Below, in pieces: positions 32,391 through 41,008 of a DNA stretch of 55,351 nt. Under the pieces are notes generated by a model. That model was not told the DNA's origin. It did no database searches and saw only the letters and a program-made list of their open reading frames with translations. The stretch comes from Gammaproteobacteria bacterium (GTDB lineage Bacteria > Pseudomonadota > Gammaproteobacteria > GCA-002705445 > GCA-002716945): contig JADHNN010000001.1 of the NCBI GenBank assembly GCA_016779485.1, forward strand, positions 223,885-279,235, written 5' to 3'. The first letter of the stretch is position 1, and every line of letters starts with the position of its first letter. The position numbers were made by a program, and so were the translations under genes.

Positions 32391-33152
32391 ATGAGAGGTT
32401 TGTTATCACGTGTAATACCAGCGGTACTAGTCTTTACGATGCCGTCACTTGTATTTGCAGGAGACTTAGCAGCTAATGACTACGTTGGCGTTACTTTCTG
32501 GATAATTTCAATTGCCATGGTAGCATCAACCGTCTTTTTCCTTGTTGAAAGAGATAGAGTTAATCCCAAATGGAAAACGTCATTAACAGTTACTGCACTT
32601 GTTACGCTTATTGCAGCTGTTCATTACTTTTATATGAGGGATGTTTGGGTCGCAACAGGCGATTCACCAACGGTATTTAGATATATTGATTGGCTACTCA
32701 CAGTTCCATTATTAATGATCGAATTCTATTTCATACTTGCAGCTGTTACAGCTGTGTCAGTAGGCATATTCTGGAGATTATTAATTGGTACTTTAGTGAT
32801 GCTAGTAGGTGGATACTTAGGCGAAGCTGGAATAATATCAGCAATGCTAGGATTCATTATCGGAATGGCTGGCTGGATATACATTCTATATGAAATCTTT
32901 GCTGGTGAAGCAGCGCAAAAATCTGAGTCTTGCGGAAGCGCAGGTGCTCAAATGGCATTCAATGCTTGTCGTACTATCGTATTAGTTGGCTGGGCGATTT
33001 ATCCATTAGGATATCTACTTGGATATCTAATGGGAGCCGCTGATGCAGCTAGTCTCAACTTAGTATATAACCTTGCTGATTTTGTTAACAAAATTGGATT
33101 TGGTATATTTATCTGGGCAGCAGCTGTAACAGATTCAGAAGAATCAGCTTAA
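32391..33152 (+). CDS. green-absorbing proteorhodopsin, light-driven proton pump
   Basis: A 253-residue seven-helix retinal protein. A signal peptide precedes GDLAAND, with cleavage likely after VFA at residue 23. His78 pairs with Asp100, the Schiff-base proton acceptor, in helix C (RYIDWLLTVPLLMIEF). Thr104 and Glu111 complete the D-T-E motif of proton pumps (97, 101 and 108 in the reference numbering). Leu108, equal to position 105, predicts green absorption; blue types have Gln. Lys234 in NLADFVNKIGFG binds retinal. It pumps protons outward across the inner membrane and is followed by the genes that make retinal. Confidence 0.98.
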   Translation: MRGLLSRVIPAVLVFTMPSLVFAGDLAANDYVGVTFWIISIAMVASTVFFLVERDRVNPKWKTSLTVTALVTLIAAVHYFYMRDVWVATGDSPTVFRYIDWLLTVPLLMIEFYFILAAVTAVSVGIFWRLLIGTLVMLVGGYLGEAGIISAMLGFIIGMAGWIYILYEIFAGEAAQKSESCGSAGAQMAFNACRTIVLVGWAIYPLGYLLGYLMGAADAASLNLVYNLADFVNKIGFGIFIWAAAVTDSEESA

Positions 33153-33171
33153 AAATAACTAAATAACATAA

Positions 33172-33199
33172 CATACAAGGAGTGAAAACTCCTTGTATG
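33172..33199 (+). promoter_or_regulatory. 12-bp stem with GAAA loop between proteorhodopsin and crtI
   Basis: CATACAAGGAGT and ACTCCTTGTATG pair perfectly around a GAAA tetraloop. The 5' arm includes AAGGAG (33177-33182), the only Shine-Dalgarno-like sequence before crtI. The hairpin ends seven bases before the crtI ATG, and there is no T-run, so it does not look like a plain intrinsic terminator. It could cap the abundant proteorhodopsin mRNA or limit translation of crtI. Confidence 0.85.
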
Positions 33200-33206
33200 A
33201 ACTCAA

Positions 33207-34676
33207 ATGAAAAAAGCAATTGTTATAGGCTCAGGCTTTGGCGGACTTGCTATTGCTTGCAGACTTAGAGCAATGCAATATGATGTTAAAGTATTAGAAA
33301 AACAACCGAATTTAGGTGGACGAGCAAGAACATTAAATCATAATGGTTTCGAATATGATGCCGGGCCAACAGTGATAACAGCTCCATATCTAATCAACGA
33401 ACTCTTTTCTTTGCATGAAGAGGACTCAAGAGACTATTTCAATTTGTTAAAAGTTGAACCGTTTTATAGATTCTTATTTAATGACGGATCATATTTTGAT
33501 TACGGCTCTTCATTAAAAAGAATGCTTACTGAGATGAAGACTAAATATTCTAAAGAAGACGCAACAGGGTATCTAAAACTTCTTAAGCATTCAAAAAGAA
33601 TATTTAACACAGCTTACTTAAAGTTATCAGACTATCCTTTTGAAACACTAAATAGTATGCTTCCTTATATTCCTGAGTTAATGAAAATAAAATTTTATAA
33701 ATCAGTGCACTCTTCTGTAAAAAGTTATCTAAATAATCCGCATCTTATACAAGCAATGAGCATGCACCCGCTCTTAGTTGGAGGCAATCCTTACACAACA
33801 ACTTCAATATATCTACTTATTCAGTATTTAGAATGGAAATGGGGAGTTTACTATGCCGAAGGTGGTACACGCTCTATTATTAATGGATTTGAAAAACTTT
33901 TTAAAAAGTTAAATATTGAGTATGAAACAAATTGTGAAGTAATTGGTATTGAGAACAAGAATAATAAAATTCACTCAGTGGTAACAAATAATAACGTTTA
34001 TGAAACAAACTTAGTTGTCAGCAATACTGACCCATCGTACTTCTATCCAGAGATTCTTAAAATTAAACCTAAAAAAATATTTAATAAACCCGCTATTTTG
34101 AAACATTCTATGGGTCTATTCGTCTTATATTTCTCAACAAAAAAACAGTACGATGATGTCAAACATCATACAATCATCTTTAATAAGAGACACAAAGAAT
34201 TATTAGAAGATATATTTGATAAAAAAGTTTTTATTGACGATCCAAGCTTATATTTACATAGACCAGCTGCTACAGATAAAAAAAATATTCAAAATAATTC
34301 AGATTCATTTTATGTTCTTGCACCAGTTGCTAACAATGAAAGCTCTATTGATTGGGACATTAAAGGGGAAGAGTTTTCATCTCATATTATTCAAATTTTA
34401 TCTGAAAAAATATTACCCAATCTTAAAAATGAAATTATTAATAAGTTCTTTATTACTCCTAACTATTTTGAATCTGATCTAAATTCATTTAAAGGTAGCG
34501 GTTTTGGCATACAACCAATTTTTAGACAATCAGCATATTTTAGATATTCTAATAAATCTAAAGAATTAAATAACTTATATTTTGTTGGAGCAGGAAGTCA
34601 TCCGGGCGCGGGTGTACCTGGTGTAATATCATCTGCAAAAGTTACAGAAAAGCTTATACTTAAATATAATGGATAG
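33207..34676 (+). CDS. crtI: phytoene desaturase (lycopene-forming)
   Basis: A 489-residue FAD-dependent enzyme converting phytoene to lycopene by four desaturations. The N-terminal FAD fold is VIGSGFGGLAIACRLRAMQ, followed by EKQPNLGGRARTL and YDAGPTVITAP. The C-terminal carotenoid-dehydrogenase signature is FVGAGSHPGAGVPGVISSAKV. It overlaps crtB by 8 bases. A hairpin seven bases upstream separates it from proteorhodopsin. The coding sequence is slightly more AT-rich than the atp genes. Confidence 0.96.
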   Translation: MKKAIVIGSGFGGLAIACRLRAMQYDVKVLEKQPNLGGRARTLNHNGFEYDAGPTVITAPYLINELFSLHEEDSRDYFNLLKVEPFYRFLFNDGSYFDYGSSLKRMLTEMKTKYSKEDATGYLKLLKHSKRIFNTAYLKLSDYPFETLNSMLPYIPELMKIKFYKSVHSSVKSYLNNPHLIQAMSMHPLLVGGNPYTTTSIYLLIQYLEWKWGVYYAEGGTRSIINGFEKLFKKLNIEYETNCEVIGIENKNNKIHSVVTNNNVYETNLVVSNTDPSYFYPEILKIKPKKIFNKPAILKHSMGLFVLYFSTKKQYDDVKHHTIIFNKRHKELLEDIFDKKVFIDDPSLYLHRPAATDKKNIQNNSDSFYVLAPVANNESSIDWDIKGEEFSSHIIQILSEKILPNLKNEIINKFFITPNYFESDLNSFKGSGFGIQPIFRQSAYFRYSNKSKELNNLYFVGAGSHPGAGVPGVISSAKVTEKLILKYNG

Positions 34677-35490
34677 TAATACAAACATACTGAAAAAAAA
34701 TAGTAAAACATTTTATATTGCATCACTATTTCTCCCAAAAAAAACTAGAAATAAGGTCTTAACTGTTTATGCATTCTGCCGTTTATATGATGACAATGTT
34801 GATTGCGAGCGATCTATAGATACGGAAGATCTAGAAAACAGTATTAAAAGGTATGGAGTCGAGACCCCTGTCATAAATCAGCTTAAAGAAGGCATTAGTT
34901 CAGATATGTATTCAGGGCACATCACATCATTTAATGATTTATTGAACTATTGTTATAAGGTTGCAGGATGTGTAGGTATTATGATGTGCGATGTCTTAGA
35001 TATAAAAAATAAAGAGGCAAAATATCATGCCATTGATCTTGGTATCGCCATGCAGATAACAAATATATGTAGAGATATAAATGAAGATCTTTTGATGAAT
35101 AGAGTTTATTTACCTAAAGACAGAATAAGTAAAGGTGAAATATTAAATCATGATAATGATAAAATATATAAGGTTACTTCAGATTTAATTAGATTGTCTA
35201 ATGATTATTATTCAAGTGCTTTAGAGGGCATAAAGTATATACCATTGGGTTCAAGATTCTCGATACTTTATGCATTACAACTGTACAAGGAAATTGGTCA
35301 AAAAATCTTGAAAAACAAGAAAACGTTTGTGCTAAATAAAGTCAATACTTCAAAGTTTGACAAAGTCAAGATTCTAGTAAAAACGTTTTATATGTTTGTT
35401 TCACAATATTTATTCTGTAGTCCTAAAAATCATAATCAATCTCTTCATTCTTCACTTAAAGGGTTACCAAATACTCATGAAAGAGTATGA
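34669..35490 (+). CDS. crtB: phytoene synthase
   Basis: A 273-residue prenyltransferase that joins two GGPP molecules head to head to give phytoene. SKTFYIASLFLPKK opens the domain. The first Asp-rich motif is YDDNVD near residue 41, and the second lies in ITNICRDINEDLLMNRVYLPKD near residue 130, with the usual GRxYLP replaced by NRVYLP. It overlaps crtI by 8 bases and crtY by 14, so crtIBY are translated together. No GGPP synthase gene (crtE) is visible in the window. Confidence 0.95.
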   Translation: MDSNTNILKKNSKTFYIASLFLPKKTRNKVLTVYAFCRLYDDNVDCERSIDTEDLENSIKRYGVETPVINQLKEGISSDMYSGHITSFNDLLNYCYKVAGCVGIMMCDVLDIKNKEAKYHAIDLGIAMQITNICRDINEDLLMNRVYLPKDRISKGEILNHDNDKIYKVTSDLIRLSNDYYSSALEGIKYIPLGSRFSILYALQLYKEIGQKILKNKKTFVLNKVNTSKFDKVKILVKTFYMFVSQYLFCSPKNHNQSLHSSLKGLPNTHERV

Positions 35491-36595
35491 CATTATAATT
35501 GTTGGAGCTGGCTGTTCCGGTCTCAGTCTTGCTTATAGATTAATTAATACAAAATACAAAGTTTGCGTGATAGATAATAATTCAAAAACAAATAGAATAA
35601 GGAAGACATGGTCTTATTGGGATACATACAAACACCCTTTCAAAGAACTTGCTAAATCATTTAACAATAACCTTTGTATATCAAATAACTTGAAGGTTAA
35701 TCTTGATTGTTCTAGGCACAACTATTCAAGTATAGATTCTTATGACTTTGATAAATTCATTTTTAAAAAAATAGATGACTCATCAAATATAGAAATAACT
35801 TTTGAAACAAAAATAATTGATATCTCTGAATATGAAGGAAGTTTTAAAATAAATATGCCGAATAAAAGTATACAATCAAAATATGTCTTTGATAGCAGAC
35901 CAGCTTCTAAACCTAGCAAAATGAAACAAGTTTTCAAGGGCCTATTTATTAAAACTGATGAGCAACTTAAAACGTTCAAACCCACTTTAATGGATTTTAG
36001 CGATAGCAATGAATTCCATTTTTTCTACTGTTTAGATATGGGGAATAACACATATTTATTTGAGTCAACTTATTATACCTCTTTAAAGAAAGAACAATCT
36101 GAAATGACGAAAGAGATTAATGAATATATCAAAGAAAACTATCAAATAAATTATTCAGTAATTAGAGAGGAATATGGCGAAATACCACTAACAACAAATA
36201 TTAGGATAAACAATAAAAATTCTAAGCTAACAAATATTGGCATTCCTGCTGGCTCAACTAGAGCATCTACAGGATATACTTTTTTGAATATACAAAAACA
36301 AGCAGATGAATATATTAAAAAACTTGCAGGTGAAGACTATAAAGAATATTCAAGAACGTTCAAAAATATTATCCTTAGAAAAATGGATAATATTTTATTA
36401 ATGATCATTAAAGATAGACCTGTATATAGTAAGTCTATTCTTTTTAGATTATTTGAACGTAATGAAGATAATAGAATTATTAGGTTTCTATCAGATACGC
36501 CGTCAATTATTGATATATTAATTATTATCTGGAATATGCCAAAAATAATATTTATAAAATATGCTATTAAATCACTTACAGCAAGAAATCTTTAG
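35477..36595 (+). CDS. crtY: lycopene beta-cyclase
   Basis: A 372-residue flavoprotein-like cyclase closing both ends of lycopene to beta-carotene. The N-terminus MKEYDIIIVGAGCSGLSLAYRL is the dinucleotide-binding fold. Further support is RKTWSYWDTY, LMDFSDSN, YLFESTYYT (the FLEET-type region) and GIPAGSTRASTGYTFLNIQKQA. I use the ATG at 35477; an upstream ATG in the same frame at 35396 would add 27 residues that lie wholly inside crtB. It overlaps blh by 35 bases. Confidence 0.93.
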   Translation: MKEYDIIIVGAGCSGLSLAYRLINTKYKVCVIDNNSKTNRIRKTWSYWDTYKHPFKELAKSFNNNLCISNNLKVNLDCSRHNYSSIDSYDFDKFIFKKIDDSSNIEITFETKIIDISEYEGSFKINMPNKSIQSKYVFDSRPASKPSKMKQVFKGLFIKTDEQLKTFKPTLMDFSDSNEFHFFYCLDMGNNTYLFESTYYTSLKKEQSEMTKEINEYIKENYQINYSVIREEYGEIPLTTNIRINNKNSKLTNIGIPAGSTRASTGYTFLNIQKQADEYIKKLAGEDYKEYSRTFKNIILRKMDNILLMIIKDRPVYSKSILFRLFERNEDNRIIRFLSDTPSIIDILIIIWNMPKIIFIKYAIKSLTARNL

Positions 36596-37454
36596 AAAAT
36601 ATCAGCTATTGCTATTAGCAAATTTAAGTGTCATTAGCTGGGTGTGCATGATTATCTTGCCAGAACTATTTGCAATTAATATTCAACTTACCCTACTTTT
36701 AATAACAGTATCGATAATAGGAATACCGCATGGGTACTTTGATTTTCTAATTGCAAAAAAACTTTTTAATAATTATAAATTATGGTTGATAAAATTTATC
36801 TTTTCATACTTATCCATATCACTAATTTATTTAATGGGCTGGCTGTATTACTCAGAAATTGCATTAATATTCTTTTTGATAACATCTATTTATCACTTTG
36901 GTATAGAAGAGACGGAAGAAATCGAAAAAAAGAATTATTTATTAATTTTTCTTCTTGGAAGTACCCCAATATTTGTACCAATACTATTTCATACTTCCGA
37001 AGTTTTTTCATTCTTCAGTATTCTCTTGAACTATAATTTTCAGCCATTATTTGTTTTGAATGAATTAAAATATATTTATGTAATTTTATTTCTATTATTT
37101 CTTATTAATTATAAAAAATTACTATTCCTATATATTTTACTTTTAATTAATTTCATCTTTCTGCCACCACTCATTTCCTTCATTCTCTACTTTTGTTTTC
37201 ATCACTCCTTAAGACATTATTTATATTCAATGAGTGATTCGAATATATATCCAAATAGTCTAAACTTAGGGAAGCTTGCGTTATTTTTTATAATTCTTAC
37301 TATTACGTTTACTGTTATAGCTATTATCTTAATGTTGAAACTAACCACATTCACTTTTCAACATGTAATAATCCAATATATTTTTATAACTCTTGCATGC
37401 CTAACATTGCCTCATTTAATTCTTAATATTTATTATGAAAATACTAGCAAGTAA
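36561..37454 (+). CDS. blh: beta-carotene 15,15'-dioxygenase (Blh/Brp family)
   Basis: A 297-residue very hydrophobic membrane enzyme that cleaves beta-carotene into two retinal molecules, the chromophore of the proteorhodopsin. Histidine-bearing motifs for iron recur through the helices: GIPHGYFDFLIAKK, TSIYHFGIEE, CFHHSLRHYLYS and LPHLILN. It closes the retinal cassette, overlapping crtY by 35 bases, so expression is likely coupled. Among the most AT-rich genes of the window. Family and position make the call secure. Confidence 0.94.
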   Translation: MLLNHLQQEIFRKYQLLLLANLSVISWVCMIILPELFAINIQLTLLLITVSIIGIPHGYFDFLIAKKLFNNYKLWLIKFIFSYLSISLIYLMGWLYYSEIALIFFLITSIYHFGIEETEEIEKKNYLLIFLLGSTPIFVPILFHTSEVFSFFSILLNYNFQPLFVLNELKYIYVILFLLFLINYKKLLFLYILLLINFIFLPPLISFILYFCFHHSLRHYLYSMSDSNIYPNSLNLGKLALFFIILTITFTVIAIILMLKLTTFTFQHVIIQYIFITLACLTLPHLILNIYYENTSK

Positions 37455-37540
37455 CTTACTACTAAATTAGATTATTATAATATTATTATCGTTCTTGATT
37501 TTATTTTTTAAAAGACGATACTCAGAAAAGAGGGGTGAAT

Positions 37541-37612
37541 ATGATATTATCAATATTAGCTTTTGTTGCGCTTATATGGCTATTTTGTTGTGGTTTCAAA
37601 AGTAGAAATTAA
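37541..37612 (+). CDS. possible 23-residue single-helix membrane peptide
   Basis: ATG at 37541 follows a strong GAGGGG/GGTGA-type ribosome-binding sequence and opens a frame of 23 codons: [19 protein letters not shown], then a basic tail KSRN. It would form one membrane helix with two cysteines. It sits in the 187-base gap between blh and acs. Short hydrophobic frames arise by chance in AT-rich DNA, so this stays tentative; the good ribosome-binding site is the main support. Confidence 0.35.
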   Translation: MILSILAFVALIWLFCCGFKSRN

Positions 37613-37641
37613 AATATTTTATAAGGATATACATTTTCTGT

Positions 37642-39579
37642 ATGAGCATGGAAAAAGTTTATAAATCCAAAGATTGGATTAAAAAAACCGCATTAATTTC
37701 TAAAGACGAATATCAGAAGCTCTATCAGAAGTCTATAGAAGATCCTGTTCTATTCTGGGGAGAACAAGGAAAACGTATAGATTGGTATAAGCCATACACC
37801 AAAGTTAGCGGTTATTCGTTTGATTGCAAAAATCTATTCATTAAATGGTATGAAGATGGCGTACTTAATGCCTCATACAATTGTCTCGATAGACATTTAA
37901 AGGACAAATCAGATAAAGTGGCTGTAATTTGGGAAGGCGATAGCCCAGATCAAACAAAAAAAATAACATATGAGGAGTTACACCAAGAAGTTTGTAGATT
38001 CTCAAACGGACTTAAATTTTTAGGAATTAAAAAAGGTGATCGTGTAACAATATATATGCCCATGATTCCTGAAGCAGCTATTGCAATGTTGGCTTGTACA
38101 AGAATCGGAGCAATACACTCTGTTGTTTTTGGCGGATTTTCACCTGACGCACTTGCAGGCAGACTTAAAGATTGTGATTCAAAATATATTATTACTGCAG
38201 ATGAAGGAGTTAGAGGAGGTAAAGTTATTCCCTTAAAGGATAATGTTGATCAAGCAATTACTAAACTAAAAGATTCTATTAAATGCATTGTAGTAAAAAG
38301 AACAGGTAATCCTATAGCTTGGAATAAAAATGATTACTGGTACCATGAATTGACATCATCATCTTCTAGCCAATGCGAGCCAGAACCAATGTCTGCAGAA
38401 GATCCAATGTTTATTTTATACACATCCGGTTCAACTGGTAAGCCAAAAGGTGTTATCCACACAACAGGAGGGTATCTCGTCTATGCCTCTCTTACGCATC
38501 AATATGTTTTTGATTATCATGATGAGGATATTTATTGGTGTACCGCAGATGTGGGTTGGGTTACAGGTCACTCATATATTATATATGGGCCTTTGTGTAA
38601 TGGAGCAACAACTCTAATGTTTGAAGGGGTTCCAAACTACCCAACGTCGAGCAGGTTTTGGGAAATTGTAGATAAACATCAAGTTAATATTTTATATACC
38701 GCACCAACAGCAATAAGAGCATTGATGGCAGAAGGCGATGAAAATGTAAAAAAGACATCTAGGAAGTCACTACGAGTGCTAGGTAGTGTAGGAGAACCCA
38801 TTAATCCTGAAGCTTGGAGGTGGTACTATAATGTGGTCGGTAATTCTGAGTGCTCAATTGTTGATACATGGTGGCAGACAGAAACTGGAGGTATAATGAT
38901 AACTCCTTTAGTTGGAGCTATAGACATGAAGCCAGGATCTGCAACTTTACCCTTTTTTGGTATCAAACCCGTTCTTATTGATCAAAATAATGAGATAGTC
39001 ATAGGATCCGGAGAAGGAAGTTTATGTATTGATTCTTCATGGCCAGGACAGATGAGATCTGTATATGGAGATCACCAAAGATTTATTGATACATATTTTA
39101 CACAATATCAGGGCAGGTATTTTTCTGGAGATGGATGTAAGCGAGATGATGATGGTTATTATTGGATCACTGGTAGAGTAGATGATGTAATAAATATCTC
39201 AGGGCATAGGTTAGGTACAGCAGAAGTTGAATCAGCACTCGTTCTTCACACGGATGTTTCAGAAGCTGCAGTAGTCGGATACCCACATGATATAAAAGGA
39301 CAAGGGCTATATGCATACGTAACTTTAAATAAAGGAGTTGTTGCAACAGAAGAGCTTGAGAAAAACCTTCTTGAATGGATAAAAAAAGAAATTGGTTCAA
39401 TAGCAAAACCAGATTTTATTCAATTTACAAGCGATTTGCCAAAAACTCGATCTGGAAAAATAATGAGAAGAATCCTAAGGAAGATTTCTGTAAACGAACA
39501 TGATAACTTAGGAGATACGTCAACGCTTGCTGACCCTGCTGTTGTAGATGAGTTAATTAAGAGAAGAAAAAATAAGTAA
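37642..39579 (+). CDS. acs: acetyl-CoA synthetase
   Basis: A 645-residue AMP-forming ligase that activates acetate to acetyl-CoA. The N-terminus matches Acs ([22 protein letters not shown]). [19 protein letters not shown] is the AMP-binding P-loop, [11 protein letters not shown] the substrate pocket with Trp, [31 protein letters not shown] the hinge, and [13 protein letters not shown] contains the Lys that is acetylated in other bacteria to shut the enzyme off. ATG 37648 is an alternative start. Located straight after the retinal genes; a shared role in carbon-limited light physiology is only a suggestion. Confidence 0.96.
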   Translation: MSMEKVYKSKDWIKKTALISKDEYQKLYQKSIEDPVLFWGEQGKRIDWYKPYTKVSGYSFDCKNLFIKWYEDGVLNASYNCLDRHLKDKSDKVAVIWEGDSPDQTKKITYEELHQEVCRFSNGLKFLGIKKGDRVTIYMPMIPEAAIAMLACTRIGAIHSVVFGGFSPDALAGRLKDCDSKYIITADEGVRGGKVIPLKDNVDQAITKLKDSIKCIVVKRTGNPIAWNKNDYWYHELTSSSSSQCEPEPMSAEDPMFILYTSGSTGKPKGVIHTTGGYLVYASLTHQYVFDYHDEDIYWCTADVGWVTGHSYIIYGPLCNGATTLMFEGVPNYPTSSRFWEIVDKHQVNILYTAPTAIRALMAEGDENVKKTSRKSLRVLGSVGEPINPEAWRWYYNVVGNSECSIVDTWWQTETGGIMITPLVGAIDMKPGSATLPFFGIKPVLIDQNNEIVIGSGEGSLCIDSSWPGQMRSVYGDHQRFIDTYFTQYQGRYFSGDGCKRDDDGYYWITGRVDDVINISGHRLGTAEVESALVLHTDVSEAAVVGYPHDIKGQGLYAYVTLNKGVVATEELEKNLLEWIKKEIGSIAKPDFIQFTSDLPKTRSGKIMRRILRKISVNEHDNLGDTSTLADPAVVDELIKRRKNK

Positions 39580-39966
39580 ATGATTGATATTGTAAAGAAA
39601 AGAGTAATTGACTGGGATAACCAGTTACGCAAGGAGAAGCATTTTAATGAAAAGTTTGGAACGAATTTAACACCGAGTGAAGTTAAAGAATTAACAGGGT
39701 CATTCAGAAGGCTTACAGATAAAAGTAAAAGTAAAATAGGAGACGGCACTTTGGAGCCATCTGAGGAATTTTATCTCTCATTAGATATAATGAAAAAAAA
39801 TCAATACTCTCATATTTGCAAAAATAGAAGTGCAGCATTCTATAAAATAGGAGATGAACCTGACTCAGATAAAGATAATTCTGATAACCAGAATGACTTT
39901 AGAGAATGGGATCAGAAACTTGATGAGTTTAAATCACAAAATAATTGGGATAAATTTATTAAGTAA
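39580..39966 (+). CDS. hypothetical protein, acidic C-terminus
   Basis: A 128-residue soluble protein of no family I recognise. The first part (IDWDNQLRKEKHFNEKFGTNLTPSEVKELTGSFRRLTDKSKSKIG) is charged and probably helical. A middle section has the only Cys (HICKNRSAAFYKIGDEPDS), then a run of Asp, Ser and Asn, and a Trp-bearing tail. Its ATG directly abuts the acs stop (TAAATG), and YedK starts three bases after its end, so it is in their transcript. Codon use looks like that of its neighbours. Confidence 0.6.
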   Translation: MIDIVKKRVIDWDNQLRKEKHFNEKFGTNLTPSEVKELTGSFRRLTDKSKSKIGDGTLEPSEEFYLSLDIMKKNQYSHICKNRSAAFYKIGDEPDSDKDNSDNQNDFREWDQKLDEFKSQNNWDKFIK

Positions 39967-39968
39967 TA

Positions 39969-40547
39969 ATGTGTGGGAGATATACTCTAATTAACAAGGC
40001 AGCAGTCAAAAAAAAGTTTGACGTCGAGCTTAATGAAAATTTTAATGTATGTCCTAGTACGGATGTTGTAGTACTAACCAATGAAATAAGGAAAATTAAA
40101 TGGGGCTACTCGCCACACTGGGCAAAAGCTCCGATGAACTTAATAAATGCTAGATATGAAACTATCTATGAAAAGCCATCTTTTAAAGACTCAGAAAGAT
40201 GTGTATTTATTATGGACGGCTGGTATGAATGGAAAAGATATTTTGATTGGAAAAGAAGACAAAATGTTAAGGAACCATATTATCACCACTTAAACAGCGA
40301 CCTAATTTATGTTGGCGGTTTATATAACGACACAGGCTGTGTTTGTGTTACAAAAGAAGCAGTTAAGCCTATTTCTGATATTCATAATAGACAGCCTGTT
40401 CTGTTGGAAGAGAATCAGATTCAAAAATGGTTAAACGGTGATCATGTTATGAGAGATTCTATCTCTAAGAATGTTCTGATTCATAAAGTATCATCTCATG
40501 TAAATTCTACAAAAAATAACGATTACAAGTGTGTACAGCCTATTTAA
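39969..40547 (+). CDS. SOS response-associated peptidase / abasic-site crosslinking protein (YedK/HMCES)
   Basis: A 192-residue SRAP-domain protein. It begins MCGRYTL, so Cys2 is free after Met removal and can form a thiazolidine with abasic sites in single-stranded DNA. The other active-site parts are present: NARYETIYEKPSF (Asn), FIMDGWYEWKR (Glu) and DIHNRQPVLL (His). Slightly shorter than E. coli YedK (222). Its 3' end overlaps a convergent small gene by 8 bases. Confidence 0.93.
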   Translation: MCGRYTLINKAAVKKKFDVELNENFNVCPSTDVVVLTNEIRKIKWGYSPHWAKAPMNLINARYETIYEKPSFKDSERCVFIMDGWYEWKRYFDWKRRQNVKEPYYHHLNSDLIYVGGLYNDTGCVCVTKEAVKPISDIHNRQPVLLEENQIQKWLNGDHVMRDSISKNVLIHKVSSHVNSTKNNDYKCVQPI

Positions 40548-40677
40548 ACATTATGCTTGTAAATTTTGTAAAAAAAAATAGTATAACTGAAGCTATAACA
40601 TCATATAAAGGTTGTGCATCAGGGTAGCCATAGTTCCATAAAATTATCAAAACCAGCCAAATTAAAAAAAGAAACAT
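40540..40677 (-). CDS. 45-residue two-helix membrane protein
   Basis: A short frame beginning MFLFLIWLVLIILWNYGYPDA and ending DVIASVILFFFTKFTSIMFK. There are two hydrophobic helices joined by a polar turn (WNYGYPDAQPLYDV) that looks evolutionarily constrained rather than random. The ATG directly abuts the stop of the SHOCT gene (TAAATG), a junction also seen elsewhere in this window, so it is probably the last gene of the ctp transcript. The 3' end overlaps the YedK gene by 8 bases, convergently. Function unknown. Confidence 0.6.
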   Translation of the reverse strand: MFLFLIWLVLIILWNYGYPDAQPLYDVIASVILFFFTKFTSIMFK

Positions 40678-40977
40678 TTATTGGATTTTTTCAAGCAATA
40701 CAGACTTCTTATCTTTGAATTCATCATCTGTTATTATCCCACGCTTGTTAAGGTCTGCTAATTTCTCAATTTGTGATAATATTTGATCATTATTATTTTG
40801 ATCAGATGAACTAGAAAAATCAAGTTCATCATTGAAGAGTTTGTAGAAGAACCTATCTTTTTTTTGTTCGGCTGATTGTTTTGTATGCCCCATTTTATTG
40901 TGAGGGCCCGGTCTTACTTTTTCATCCGAATATGAATTAAAAGAGAGTAATATAATTAATAAAAAGAAATATTTCAC
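40678..40977 (-). CDS. secreted SHOCT-domain protein
   Basis: A 99-residue protein with an N-terminal signal peptide (MKYFFLLIILLSFNSYS, cleavage near residue 17) and a C-terminal SHOCT domain: ILSQIEKLADLNKRGIITDD, then EFKDKKSVLLEKI. SHOCT domains are short helical hairpins thought to promote oligomers. The linker (residues ~20-68) is polar and low in complexity. It lies between a lipoprotein hydrolase and a 45-residue membrane protein, suggesting an envelope role; nothing more specific is visible. Confidence 0.75.
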   Translation of the reverse strand: MKYFFLLIILLSFNSYSDEKVRPGPHNKMGHTKQSAEQKKDRFFYKLFNDELDFSSSSDQNNNDQILSQIEKLADLNKRGIITDDEFKDKKSVLLEKIQ

Positions 40978-41008
40978 ATATATATTATAATACTTATAGA
41001 AATTTAAA

